Shown one piece after another: positions 37,354 through 48,473 of a DNA stretch of 64,000 nucleotides (positions are counted from its first letter, which is position 1; each line of letters begins with the position of its first letter). Source of the DNA: Nectonema munidae (taxonomy: Eukaryota > Nematomorpha > Nectonematoida > Nectonematidae); the NCBI GenBank assembly GCA_030549495.1, contig JAUIRK010000916.1, positions 37,501 through 101,500 on the forward strand, read 5' to 3'. The notes under the pieces were generated by a model. The model made no database searches. It was not told the DNA's origin and saw only the letters and a program-made list of their open reading frames with translations. A program made the position numbers and the translations under genes.

Positions 37354-37569
37354 CAGAGGTTCCCAACCTGGGGTTCGCGAACCCTTGGGGGTTCGTTTCA
37401 CTTTTTTCAAGGGGTACTTTATAAAAATATCTGAAAAGTTTTTTTTTAATTTTTAACTGCTATATTAGTGTGAAAAATCAAGGTAAAAAACTAAAAAAAT
37501 TATTAGGGGATCGCCTAAGTCTGAAAATTTTCAAGGGGTACTTGGTGAAAAAAAGGTTGGGAACCTCTG
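37354..37569. mobile_element. hAT MITE family G in A4, exact TSD
   Basis: It begins CAGAGGTTCCCAACCTG and ends GGTTGGGAACCTCTG. CCCTACAG stands on both sides (37346-37353 and 37570-37577). The 216-bp body contains gggttcgcgaaccc near its left end. The target is the same eight bases, in inverse orientation, that family E uses in copy A2. Confidence 0.92.
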
Positions 37570-37587
37570 CCCTACAGCATACTCTAT

Positions 37588-37660
37588 GGGTGGCATGGCA
37601 GGTTGGTTGAGATGATGGACTTAGCACGGAAGCCTCTGGATTCGATTTCTCATCGATACC
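37588..37660 (+). repeat. tRNA-like module in A4, box A and box B
   Basis: GGTTGGTTGAGATGATGG (from 37601) and GGATTCGATTTC (37639-37650) form box-A- and box-B-like elements. It is the plus-strand equivalent of the module at 8780-8850. Confidence 0.5.
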
Positions 37661-39160
37661 AATTTGTTCATAGTTTGACATACGCGGTACATCAGTGCCT
37701 TGTCAATGAAAACACACCCACGATACTTTTACCTTACCTTTTACTCAAAATTGAAAAATTAGCTACATAAGCATAAGAGAGAAAGGAGACAAAATAAACT
37801 AATAAAGCAATTTTCACTATTTTAAAATGAAACTGTCTGTTCTCAGAATCATTTCAAAATAACAGGAGGCATAAAAAACGAGATAGTTTATCGGCACTTT
37901 ATTTGATATTTTCAAGTTTTTATAAGCAGCAAAAGCCAACGTTGAAGTAGCTAACCCTTATAGGGTGATTTGGTAATGCTTCTATTTTTTACATTTTGTA
38001 AGGAATCATAGTATACAAAAAAATTGTAGTTTAATGAATTTTCATAAAATTATTTAAGTCTAAGAACACAAAATCATAGTATACGAGAACAAGATAATCA
38101 TTGCGTTTTTTTACTATTTCTGTCTACAAATAAAATTCTGACAGCTGTCATTAATAGATCAAGTACATTTTTAACAACTGAAACATTTTGTTTCGATATT
38201 ACATTTTTATTATATAATCAACACATTTTCTTAAAAAAATAATTTAATTAATTATGTACAGTTTTACTTACAAAATTTAACAATCGAACATTATAAAAAA
38301 TATCTCTGCTCAGATATTAAACATATAGAGTAAACTGAATAGCTAGTCAAAATATTCATTCTCAAATAGCTATTGAAAAATTAAAGTTTTCAAATGTTAC
38401 AAAATGTAACAAACGTACTGATAAAGATTAAAAGTGACCTTTGTTGAAAAAAAAATTTAACGCGAGTCTGACAATATTCATTGATACAAAATTGTAAAGA
38501 TTGAAAACTATTTTACTCTCATTTAAAAACAAACAAATTTTCATTTTTGCAAAATGTTTGGTGTATTGATGGAACTAAATTTTTACCAAAAATCTCAGTG
38601 ATTAATTTGAATAGCTGAACCTTGGTATCATGAAAAAAGGTTCTGAAAATATTGAACTTATATTCCGCTAAAAATAGTTTTTAATGAGATAAAATAGAAT
38701 TATTTTTAATTTAACTCTAAATACAAATTAGAGAGAAGAGAGCTGAATGAGATAGGAGAGCTTAAACAAGAGAAGAGATCTTGAATGAGAAAAGAGAGAT
38801 TGAGTTTTAGCAGAGAAAAACAGAGAAGGAGACAGAAAGAGAAATAGAATCACTGTGACAGAAGAAGATGAGAAAAACTAGTGGATCACCAACATGTGTT
38901 TACTCAAAAATACTACAAGGAAACCCTGTGATAAACATTGCTTACTTATCGTGTGCATATTGAAACAATGGATTATTATTATTATATAGCTCTCACATCG
39001 TTTGGAAAATATTTTTGATAGGAATTTCAGAGCAGCTTGGCATGATGTTTGACTCGAAAGTCTGCATTCCCTCTTTTATTCTTTTATCTTACATTATCAT
39101 GTATTCGAATGATGATTACATCCTATAATGCGATCTTCATACGTGTTTTATAAACAAGCA

Positions 39161-40173
39161 CTAAAAATCTATATGTATTAAAACGCATTATTAATTTATT
39201 TATTAATTGCTAGGACAAGGACAGCAACTATTTCTAGAGCTCTAAAGAAGAGGCTTTTTAAATGGGTAGTCGTCTTCCAATGCTGAACAAAAATACATTT
39301 TTGCTTGAACTGTGTTAAAGCTGAGTTTTTGGCTGAACGCCGAAAGCCTTTCTCTCCATAAAGCTATATGTTAAAAACAAAATTGTTCTTTTACAAATAA
39401 ATAGACTAATTTTTACACTCGACCACGTTTAAATCTCTTGGTTATGGAGATGGGAGACGGGTCCCCCATTGTGCATAACGAGTTCAAATCCAGCCCATTC
39501 ACGCACAAAATTTTATACATTCCATTATTTTTTTCTGATAAATTATTAAATTTTTAACACTGATTGAGTTAAAACTCTTGAATATGGAATGAGACATCAG
39601 TAAGGATCAGTATAATATTTAGTTTAATATTTCTTATTTTCAAAAAGTTGTGTAAAATTAATATTTACATTTGTAGATGAAAATGCAAAAATACAGTTAC
39701 CGTCTTTTTTATGCAAAAAATTTCTATCAGTTTCCACAAAAAATAAATGTTTATTATCTTTTTTATGTTTTAGTACAAACATGTCATCGTTGCCCTTTTT
39801 CACAAAAATTAAGAAGATGAAAGGAATTATTTTCGCTAGAATTAGAAAATAGTCCGTACTTTTTTGATGTGAGGTTATTTATCAATCGTTTTGCAATAAT
39901 TGGTTTGAATTCAATAAAAGATTGAGAATAACTATAATATTTAATTTTTAAAAAACCAAAAGTAATTTATTTTCGCTGTTAATAAATCGAAAAAATTCCT
40001 AGATAATACTTATGTGTAGACCATGATCAAAATTATAGTAGATTTTGTACTGATTTGACGAATCAACTCCTTCCACCTAACATTTGTAGTTTGCAATAAT
40101 TTTTGGCATCTAAAGTGTGTGTTTTGAAGTTCATAATCTCATCACAATGCGTGATCATCCCCCAATGTGTTTT
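39161..40173. other. Unique spacer between A4 and A5; weak tRNA-like patch
   Basis: No gene is supported. Around 39430-39510 the sequence tctcttggttatggagatgg followed by gagttcaaatcc resembles degenerate polymerase III boxes of a tRNA-derived SINE. No tail or target duplication is evident. Confidence 0.4.
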
Positions 40174-40442
40174 CAGGGGGGGGGGGGCGAAAATGACCTT
40201 CGCCCCTCCAATAATTTTCTATAAGTAAGAGTTGCTGCTTGTTTATAAAACATGTATGATCGCATAGAAGGGCAGACTTTCGAATCAATCAAACATCATG
40301 CCAAGCTGCTCTTAAATTCTTATCGAACATATTTTACAGACGATGTGTGAGAGCTATATAATAATAATCCATTGCTTCAATATGCACACAGGTCACAGAG
40401 CAACTTGTTAAGCTCTCCTATCTCATTAAGCTCTCTTCTCTC

Positions 40443-40659
40443 CAGTGACGTAGCTAGGCTGGGCATGAGGGGCCGTGCCCACTCCCCTATGTGCCGCATG
40501 GTGCCGCCATGCATCTTATTCGATATCAGTTTGTCAAAATTTCTCCAATGAAAGGATCAAGAAAGTATACAAAATGTTTCTCACGTTTTTTGTATTTAAA
40601 TTGCCCCCCCCCCCCCCCCCCCCCCCCGCCTATCAACTTTTTTTCTGGTTACACCAGTG
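40443..40659 (+). mobile_element. Nested hAT MITE, family B (in A5)
   Basis: CAGTGACGTAGCTAGG to acaccagtg, flanked by cttctctc and cttctatc. It differs from the A1 copy mainly by a run of about two dozen C (40604-40627). Confidence 0.8.
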
Positions 40660-41565
40660 CTTCTATCTAATTTGCATTTAGAGTTAAATTAAAATAGTTT
40701 TATATCAATGAATATTGTTAGACTCGCGCTAAGATTTTTTTTCAACAAAGGTCATTTTATCTTTATCACTACGTTTTTACATTTTGTAACATTTGAAAAC
40801 TTTAATTTTTTCAAGTCAAGAAATTTTTTTAATAGCTATTTGGAAATGAATATTTTTACTAGCTATTCAGTTTCCCTTTCGGGCATAATGGGACACTGGT
40901 GTCCCAAACAAAAAAATTAAAATGAAAAAAAAATGAGCAAATTATTTGCAAGTTAACTTAACTTTTTAGTAATATAACCTTTATTTCAATCTAATTATAT
41001 CAAAATTTTGAATTTTTTTTCAAATTTTTCTCTCAAAATTGTTTACAAAGTGGAATAAAATATGAACTATTAAGTGATACCATTAAATTTATACAACACG
41101 GTAAGTATTCGGTATTTTGATGAAAATTTTTTAAATCAAGTTTTTTCAAGTGTATTCTTTATAGAATCATCAATTTTACCTGAAAATTATTTTTTAATTA
41201 GCTATTTTTTTACTTTTTTGTTTGGGACTTCAGTGTCCCATTATGCCTTTGTGGAACAATTATAAATGTCCATATAATAAGATACATAAATACAAATTTT
41301 TATAAGATGTGAATGACGATAATTAGAGATTACACCTAAAGACACAAAAAGCAACAGATACATATTTCAATAATTTGACAGCTATCATAATCTTTTTCTC
41401 TCTTGCCTGTGTGAGAGTAGATATCAGCAGTTTAAAAAATTTTAGCTGTCAAATGTGCTGATATATGTGTTTTCTATATTTTGTGTCTCTGTATTGAATC
41501 TCGTGAAACCTGCACGACTTGTAAGCAACACACATCACAGATGACCCACGGTCCCAAAATTAATT

Positions 41566-41633
41566 GGAGGGAAAAAAAAAAAAAAAAAAAAGAAAAAAGG
41601 GAAAAAGGAAAAAAAAAGGGGGGGGGGAAGGGG

Positions 41634-41681
<48 letters not shown>

Positions 41682-41817
41682 AAGAGGGGAAGGGGGGGGG
41701 GGGGGGGGGGGGAGGGGAAAAAAAAGGGGGGGGGGGAAAAAAGGAAAAAAAGGGGGGGGGGGGGGAAGGGAAAAGAAAGGGGGGGAGGGGGGGAGGGGAG
41801 GGGGGGAGAAGGGAAAG

Positions 41818-41855
<38 letters not shown>

Positions 41856-41895
41856 TAGGAGGGGTAAAAAAAAGAGAAAGGAGGGGAAAAAAAAA

Positions 41896-41927
<32 letters not shown>

Positions 41928-41941
41928 AAGGGGGGGGGGAG
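41566..41941 (+). repeat. ~375-bp almost pure purine tract (poly-A/poly-G)
   Basis: Apart from one C (41634) and two T (41856, 41865) this stretch contains only A and G, in long alternating homopolymer blocks including a G run of over 40 bases. Frames through it (Lys/Gly/Arg only) are artefacts. It lies inside piggyBac P, between the left arm and the transposase. Confidence 0.9.
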
Positions 41942-42090
41942 TTAATGCAGAAGAGAATCTATCATTTATAGTAGACTAATTTTCACAACTCTAAAAAAAG
42001 GAGCAGATAAAACTGAAGTGTTCATATTTTTAACTTCATCACCAAGTTTTACTTTTTATCCTTCTTATGTCTCTGAAAAGTAAAATATAC

Positions 42091-43738
42091 CATAATGGAA
42101 GAGAATTGACAATAAGTAAAAAAGATATAACTGAAATTATCTAAGTCAGAAGATGAATTTTTAAAGTTTGACAATGATGATATTCAAGCTCTGATATCTG
42201 GTGATGAAGCAGGATGAAGCTCAGTAAGAATTTCCAATAATGAAGCGTTTTTCCAAGATGAAGAAGAAGAGAAAAATCCTGAAATTGAATGGACTGCAAT
42301 AATTCGAAATGCGTGTGCTCCTTCTGTAGAAAATCCTATTGAATATGGTAAATTTTTGGATTCATTTTCACAATTGTTAGATTCTTCTCATATAAATGAC
42401 GAATTTTTTGTGTTCAAAAAAGTAACAAATTTTGATATATTATTAAAAGATTTTATTTTTTGTAGAAACTCAAAGATATGCTGAGCAGAAAGGTCATGTT
42501 TTTTCAACATATGAGCATGAAATTTCTGCTTTTATTGGGATGCATCTTGTGTTTGGTTTTCATAGGCTTCCGACCATAAGAAACTATTAGTCTAAGAACA
42601 AAAGTTTAAATGTAAGCTATATTTCAAATATCATGACATATAGTAAATATACTGAAATCAAACGATATTTTCATTTCAATAATAATGATAAAATGGATGG
42701 TGATAGGGCTTATAAAGTGAGGCCGATTTTCAAACATTATAATGCTGCTTTTGGAAAGATATTTTATCCAGAAAAAAATCAGTCAATTGATGAAAGAATG
42801 ATAAAATTTAAAGGCATATGTGGTATGAAACAGTATGTTAAAGCAAAACCTATTAAGTGGGGTTTCAAATGTTGGGTCAGAGCCTGTATTACAGGTTTCG
42901 TTTATCAAATAGAGCCCTACGTTGGTAGAGAAAAAGACATCGAGTATTCTTTAGGCGAAAATGTTGTAATGCGGTTATCACAGAAAGTTTTCCACACGGG
43001 TTGTCATCTGTATTTCGACAGTTTTTTTACTACTGTCAATCTTATGAAAATGTTGCATGATAAAGGTATTATGGCGACTGGCATTATACGTGAAAATAGA
43101 AAACTACTCCCAAGCGATTTGAAAAATGATAAAGATATGAAAAAAGGCGAAGCTGACTGTCATCAAACAACTGATCGTAAAATCAATGTTTGTAAATGGT
43201 TCGACACTCGTGGAATCACAGTGCTATCAAACTTTATGAAGCCAACAGGTATGAAGCTCAGAAAAAAAAGAAAGCGTGGAGAAAGAGATGGCTTTATTCA
43301 AACAATACCTACTTTGATCTCAAATTACAATAGTTACATGGGAGGAGTAGACTTGTCCAATCAATACAAAAGCTATTACAATTATGATCATAGATGAACA
43401 CATAAGTATTACCTAAGAATTTTTGTTTGAAACATCTCTCATAAATTCTTATTTGGTTTTCAAATACTGAATATAGTCAATCGTTTATAGAATTTAAGCA
43501 GGTTATTGCTACGCGATTGATAAACAACTTTACATCCAGAAAGTACCCTTCTTCTTCCACCTCAAAAGAAAAAGATTTCCTTCATCTTCCTAATTTCAGT
43601 GAGAGAAGACAAAGATGTCAATTTTGTTGTAAAAATAAAAAAGAAAGCAGAACATTCATTTTTTGTGGAGCCTGTGAAAAGTTTCTCTGTGTACAAAAAG
43701 ATAGAATCTGTTTTTTGAACTTTCATTTAGAATTATGA
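42091..43738 (+). pseudogene. piggyBac transposase, catalytic core readable, N-terminus broken
   Basis: The 254-residue core (42633-43397) shows DERMIKFKG, then YFDSFFTTVNL (Asp129), KWFDTRGITVLSN (Asp191) and YNSYMGGVDLSNQY (Asp240). These three aspartates match the DDD of piggyBac transposases. Upstream (42150-42600) an acidic leader and the start of the domain are present, but stops and frame changes interrupt them. Downstream, after a stop at 43395-43397, 43517-43738 encodes the C-terminal Cys-rich finger (CQFCC, CGAC, C...C) of the family. Full piggyBac transposases are about 550-600 residues, so nearly all parts are there but not in one frame. Confidence 0.9.
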
Positions 43739-43809
43739 TTTTATAAACTAAAAACAAGTTTTTTCAATAAAGTATTTGGTAAAAAATATCTCCTAGATAA
43801 AAAAAAAGC

Positions 43810-43892
43810 GTAATGTTGCACTATCCGTGCATCGATAAAAAGCCAATTGCATAGGAAAAACGTTTATCGATGCACGGATAGTGCAACATTAC
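43810..43892. repeat. Perfect 30-bp-arm hairpin inside piggyBac P
   Basis: The left arm at 43810-43839 (starts GTAATGTTGCACTATCC) and the right arm at 43863-43892 are exact inverse complements, with a 23-bp spacer. Flanking aaaaaaag occurs on both sides (43801-43808, 43894-43901) and could be an 8-bp target duplication. The arms are GC-richer than the surroundings. It sits about 70 bp after the transposase stop. Confidence 0.92.
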
Positions 43893-45450
43893 CAAAAAAA
43901 GTTTAAAAGTAACAACCATTGAAACTTTTAATCCATTTTCTAATAAATGGAATTTTTTTCCTTATGTGCACAGTGGGACACTGGTGTCCCATATCAATTT
44001 CCTGGGTCAATGACATTTAATTTCAAAAATGCTTCAGTTTTGTCTTAGTTATATTACAGGAACATTTTTTAAAAAGGTTTCACATCATTTTCACTGCGTA
44101 ACTTTTTCTGTGCCTGAAAGGGTTAAAAGCAAAAATACTCTATTTTCTTAATATTTGAGCAGAGATATTTTTTATAATGTTCGATTGTTAAATTTTATAA
44201 GTAACACTGTACATAATCATATCACTTTTTTAAAGAAAATTTGTTGATTATTATAGTAAAAATATAATATCGAAACAAAATGTTTAAGTTGTTTTTCATG
44301 GACAATTTACCCCGTTATTTTCATAAGACATTTTGACTCATGGACAATTCTAAAAAATTAGGAGATAAAATGATTAATTTGAAATAATTTAATAGAGATA
44401 AAATGAACAAGAATATAAAAATTTTCAATAATTTTACACATATAAGCAAAGATGAATGAAACAAATAGCCTATGAGACAATTTGTCCAGGGGGCAAATTG
44501 TCTATGGGGCGAAATGTCTGTCGACCTTTAGTTTAAATAATTTTTTAATTATAAGGGCTACTTATATAGCTACTTAAATGTTGGCTTTTGCTGCTTATAA
44601 AAACTTGAAAATATCAAATAAACTCTAATTCTTTATGCCTCCTATTATTTTGAAATTATTCTGAGAACAGACGGTTCCATTTTAAAATAGTGAAAATTGC
44701 TTTATTAGTTTATTTTGTTTCCTTTTTCTCTTAAGGTAATTATGTAGCAAATTTTTCAATTTTAAGTAAAATTTAAGGTGCAGCGGGTGTATTTTCATTG
44801 ACAAGGCACTGATGTACCGCTTATGTCAAACTATGAACAAATTCGAAATTCGTTCAAATTCGAAGCATCGATGAGGAATCGAATCCAGAGGCTTCCGTGC
44901 TGAGTCCATCTCAACCAACCTGCCATGCCACCCATAGAGTATGCTGTAGGGGGTACGTCAAATTAGTTTTCAAAAAACTTAAGTTATGCTCTAAAATTTT
45001 TTTTAGTTTTTGTTGAAGCTCTATAAATGTTTCTGATAGACTTTTTTTCCTTAAAAGTTATTATAAAAGGCAAATCATTGCAAAATGTTAAAAGTTATTT
45101 TACTTTCTGTAGCTTGTATCAATTTAGCTTTTAAACTATTTTTGAATGATGCTGAGTAAAATGAAATAATGCGATCTTAATTTTTTGTTTGCACAATTAT
45201 AACTTCATTTTATACCCTTGCCCCTGAATCAATCACATTTTTTCATATAAATATCACAGGGTGTCTAGTGGACTCTTTGCCTTTAGACTACTTTCACTCA
45301 TATAAAACTATCCAACCTTCAGTTATTTGTTTTCTCTATGAATCAAATATCCTTTCATCAATTCCTGTAATGTGCCTGGTTGACTACTTCATTTTTCAAA
45401 TGAAAAGCCTATTTCACTCCCTAACAATTTTAGATTTTTTTAAACTAGTG

Positions 45451-45951
45451 CATATTCGATGGTTGTAGGTAAAAATGCCCATAATTTTTGATTTTCAGGA
45501 TTTTTTTTAATTATATAAATATTTTTATTTGGTACCGTTTTGAAAGGCTAAATTTCTAAAATTTCTTAATATATAGGGTTTTTTTCTTTATAAAGTTCTT
45601 GAAAACAATATCAAAGGTGCAGATTTGTGGCAATGTGTTCTTAAAATCAGTTAAAACACAAATTATATTTAGAAAATGTTCTGATACACAAAGTGCACAA
45701 ATATTTGCTGTTTTATAAATTATTTTTTTGTATTTAAAAAATTGTCGTATGCTGAGTTTTTTTATTTTAATTAAATTTTAAATATTTTAGATGAAAAGTT
45801 AACTTTTTGTTGTTTTTTTACAAAAAAACTTTATTTGACATATCTTTTAAAAAAATTTTTTTAATTTTAATTAATAATTTTTTTGTGTTTGGGCATTTTT
45901 TCCTACTTTTTAATTCGGGGCATTTTTTCCGGGGGTATTTTTTCTGCGCAC
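45451..45951. mobile_element. Nested element D2 (in A5)
   Basis: It is bounded by catattcgat on both sides (45441-45450 and 45952-45961), with the same ends as D1 (ggttgtaggtaaaaatgccc; ggtattttttctgcgcac). It is about 110 bp shorter than D1 through loss of ggggcatttttt repeats. Confidence 0.65.
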
Positions 45952-46194
45952 CATATTCGATATGCAAATTTAATTAAAATATTTTCGCTGGAAGTATAGT
46001 ATTTAAATTCACCAATTTTGTAAAAAAATATAAAGTAGTCTTATAAATTTAGGACTTTAGGTATTCGCTGAATACACTCTATTTTAAAGTATTGCTTGAA
46101 TATTTGTTCTCCCGTGGTATTTCCAGACCTCTAATTTTGAAAATTGCAACAAAAAAATTTCGCCCCCCAATAATTTTAAGGATGTGCGCCCCTG

Positions 46195-46586
46195 ATTTAA
46201 AGTTACAACAATTATATTTACGTATAATTCATTTTTATGATTTTAAAAATTTTAATAAAAAATTTGTTTGAGAATATTAATCTTTTTCTAATTATAACAA
46301 ACACTTAAAAAAATTTCGAAGCTTTATCTTTTGCTCAAATTTCATTAAAACTCCGAGAAAATTTTATACACATTATAAATTATTTGTAATCCTGAAAATG
46401 AAAATTAATTCGCTCAGCATCAATCAAAAAATTTTTCAACATCATTTTATATTTGGGACAGCAGTGTATTCATTGTTCCTTGAACGGGTAAATAGAATTT
46501 CTAACGTAATTTTATTCTTTTCAGAATAATTATAACGTTTTTTATTTCCTTTGTATTTTAAATAAGGGATACTTTTTAGAAAAAGA
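46195..46586 (+). promoter_or_regulatory. Upstream region of the transporter gene
   Basis: This 392-bp AT-rich stretch separates copy A5 from the start codon. A run of tttt(a/c)tt followed by cag (46520-46525) could serve as a 3' splice site for an untranslated leader exon. I cannot point to a certain promoter element. Any proximal promoter must lie here or within family A sequence. Confidence 0.35.
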
Positions 46587-48062
46587 ATGCGTCGAAGTAG
46601 CGAATCTTCTTTGTCAAATGATGGAAGTATTCGCATGCGAAAGGAAGTATCTTTGATCGGTGGATGTGCTATCATTATTGGAACGATGATTGGATCTGGA
46701 ATCTTCATTAGTCCTTATGGTGTGTTACAAATGGCGGGATCAACGGGTCTCTCACTCCTTATTTGGTTTCTTTCAGGCGTCATATCGACATTAGGAGCTC
46801 TTTGTTACGCTGAACTGGGTGTGCTTATTCCAAAAAGTGGTGGTGAATTTGCTTACTTGCATACTGTCTTTTCACCAATGAACAACTTTTTCGGGCCTTT
46901 GCCCAGTTACCTTTTCGCCTGGTGCACTTTGCTAGCTATAAAGACAGCAGCGCTAGCAGTTATTACGATGACTCTATCAGAGTACTTCTTATCACTCATC
47001 ATCTTAAATCCTTCAATGGTACACCCGATGTTAGTTAAATTGGTCGCAATACTCTTTCTAATTTTGTTAGGAAGCATTAACTGCTACAGCGTTGCTTTGG
47101 CGTCTAAAGTCCAGACTTCATTCACTGCTGCCAAGTTGCTCGCTATCTTCTGCATTATTGCATGTGGAGTTTTTAAATTATCTCAGGGATACACTCAAAA
47201 CCTAACTTCTATTTGGTATGGATCCAAGCTTAATCCTTCAAATTTAGCATTGTCCTTCTATAGTGGTCTTTGGGCATACGACGGCTGGAACAGTTTAAAC
47301 TTTCTAACTGAAGAAGTCAAGAATCCAGCTAAGAAAATTCCTTTAGCAATCTCCATAGCATTACCTTTAGTGACACTTCTCTACCTTCTAACGAACATCT
47401 CATATATGATTGTGTTAAGCTCTGACCAAATCTTGTCTTCGCAGGCAGTGGCTGTTGAATGGTCGTTGAATCTGCTTGGGCCGTCCTTTTACTGGCTGAT
47501 TCCTTTGTCAGTTTCATTTAGTGCGTTTGGTGCAGCAAATGGAGAACTCTTAGCTGCATCCAGGGTAGTTTATTCAGCAGCTCGCGAAGGACAACTTCCT
47601 TATATATTTTCTACGATTCACATGAACAAACTCACTCCAGTTGCTTCCATCATATGCACTCTGTTGATATCTATTCTGATGGTGTTGTCAGGAAGCATAT
47701 TATCTCTGATCGACTTCTTCAGCTTCATTGTCTGGATATTTTATGCTCTTACAATGATCGCACTTCTCATCTTGAAACAGAGAACTAAGAAGACGAACAA
47801 AGCATATTCCGTCCCTGCAATAATCCCAATAATCATGCTCCTGGTTTCTATTTTTCTCATCGTGGCACCCATTGTTCACGAATTTTCCCTCAAATTTCTA
47901 TACGCTTTTTCTTTCATATTCATTGGCTTTCTTATTTACATCCCTTTTGTTTACCTTAAACTACATCTTGCATTCATCGATAATGTCAATTACGCACTTC
48001 AAATTATCTTAAACTCGATATCTCAAAGTCCCGAACGCTTCGAAGCATATGGGGAGAATTAA
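46587..48062 (+). CDS. SLC7-type amino-acid transporter (b0,+AT/LAT-like), intronless
   Basis: The 491-residue protein has the 12-segment pattern of APC/SLC7 light-chain transporters, which exchange amino acids across the plasma membrane, usually with an SLC3 heavy chain. Segment 1 holds GTMIGSGIF (residues 32-40), with the substrate-binding GSG kink. LAFYNGLWAYDGWN of human b0,+AT corresponds to LSFYSGLWAYDGWN (222-235), followed by TEEVKNPAKKIPLAI (241-255). GAANG (315-319) and AAREGQLPYI (331-340) are also family blocks. The length is normal (about 480-510). The loop after segment 3 (SEYFLSLII, 131-139) lacks the cysteine that bonds the heavy chain in human b0,+AT, as in some nematode members. 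The single exon suggests a retrocopy or an intron-poor host. The first ATG is used; M17 is an alternative. AATAAA occurs at 48185 and 48246. Confidence 0.92.
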   Translation: MRRSSESSLSNDGSIRMRKEVSLIGGCAIIIGTMIGSGIFISPYGVLQMAGSTGLSLLIWFLSGVISTLGALCYAELGVLIPKSGGEFAYLHTVFSPMNNFFGPLPSYLFAWCTLLAIKTAALAVITMTLSEYFLSLIILNPSMVHPMLVKLVAILFLILLGSINCYSVALASKVQTSFTAAKLLAIFCIIACGVFKLSQGYTQNLTSIWYGSKLNPSNLALSFYSGLWAYDGWNSLNFLTEEVKNPAKKIPLAISIALPLVTLLYLLTNISYMIVLSSDQILSSQAVAVEWSLNLLGPSFYWLIPLSVSFSAFGAANGELLAASRVVYSAAREGQLPYIFSTIHMNKLTPVASIICTLLISILMVLSGSILSLIDFFSFIVWIFYALTMIALLILKQRTKKTNKAYSVPAIIPIIMLLVSIFLIVAPIVHEFSLKFLYAFSFIFIGFLIYIPFVYLKLHLAFIDNVNYALQIILNSISQSPERFEAYGEN

Positions 48063-48473
48063 ATGTCCTCTTTTTAATATTTAATATCATGATGGTGCAA
48101 TGATTTTTTTGTCATATAAAACACGTAGCGTTTTTCTCAAATGAAAATTTTCTAGTTGGCCTTATTTAAAAAATATTTGATTGAAATAAAAAAGCATTTT
48201 TTCAAATTTTCTTCGCGACGTTTTCAATGAGATATAAAACGTTACAATAAATGTTAGGAGATGATAGACTTTGTTGAAAATATGAGATAAACTTTAGCAA
48301 ATAAATATAATCTTTTCTGACAAAAATTATCCTGACAAAAATGTTTGACTTTAAACAAAAAAATATTGGAAAAATTTGCTATACCACTAAAAGCGATTCA
48401 TTAGATTATATTAAAGAACATTGTTTACTTTTAATCTAAATATAATTACTATTGGAAGCAGTTAATCTTCAAG
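48063..48473. terminator. 3' region of the transporter gene with polyadenylation signals
   Basis: AATAAA occurs at 48185-48190 and 48246-48251, 120-190 bp after the stop codon, followed by T/A-rich sequence. Nothing else is recognised before the next family A terminus at 48474. Confidence 0.5.

Larger units (their letters stand above)
36325..39160 (-). mobile_element. Family A copy A4, inverse orientation, far end truncated
   Basis: It opens CAGGGGAGCACATCC followed by the inverse of the A1 right end, and runs back through the family A body to the equivalent of the left region. It stops at about 39160, roughly 80 bp before the expected terminus. It has an inner segment (36797-37240) beginning with a second CAGGGGCGCACATTC terminus, shared with A2 and pointing to an older nested family A relative. 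It lacks C and D but holds a hAT MITE (37354-37569). Confidence 0.8.
40874..44122 (+). mobile_element. piggyBac element P nested in A5
   Basis: The ends are CCCTTTCGGGCA and the inverse of CCCTTTCAGGCA. TTAA follows the right end (44123-44126). The left flank reads cagttt, whereas the empty site in A1 reads cagtttaaaagc, so the left TTAA has lost AA. The 16-bp motif GGGACACTGGTGTCCC lies just inside the left end (40890) and again at 43976; a one-sided variant lies at 41224. A ~40-bp inverted copy of the left terminus at about 41214-41251 suggests a small piggyBac MITE or terminal duplication within the left arm. It contains a broken transposase, a purine-only tract and a perfect hairpin. Confidence 0.88.
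40174..46194 (+). mobile_element. Family A copy A5, host of a nested piggyBac
   Basis: It starts cagggggggggggcgaaaat (terminus partly replaced by a G run) and ends GGATGTGCGCCCCTG at 46194. In order it holds B (40443-40659), a piggyBac (40874-44122), a truncated C (about 44291-44526), the tRNA-like module (44866-44935) and D2 (45451-45951). The outside 8-mers tgtgtttt and atttaaag do not match, so one end is altered. Its right end is 392 bp before the transporter start codon. Confidence 0.8.

Noticed and set aside
39430-39510. tRNA gene
   Set aside because: Box-like sequences are present but no cloverleaf can be formed convincingly; at best an old SINE head.
41481-41971. Two overlapping Gly/Lys/Arg-only frames
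   Set aside because: They are translations of the purine-only tract.
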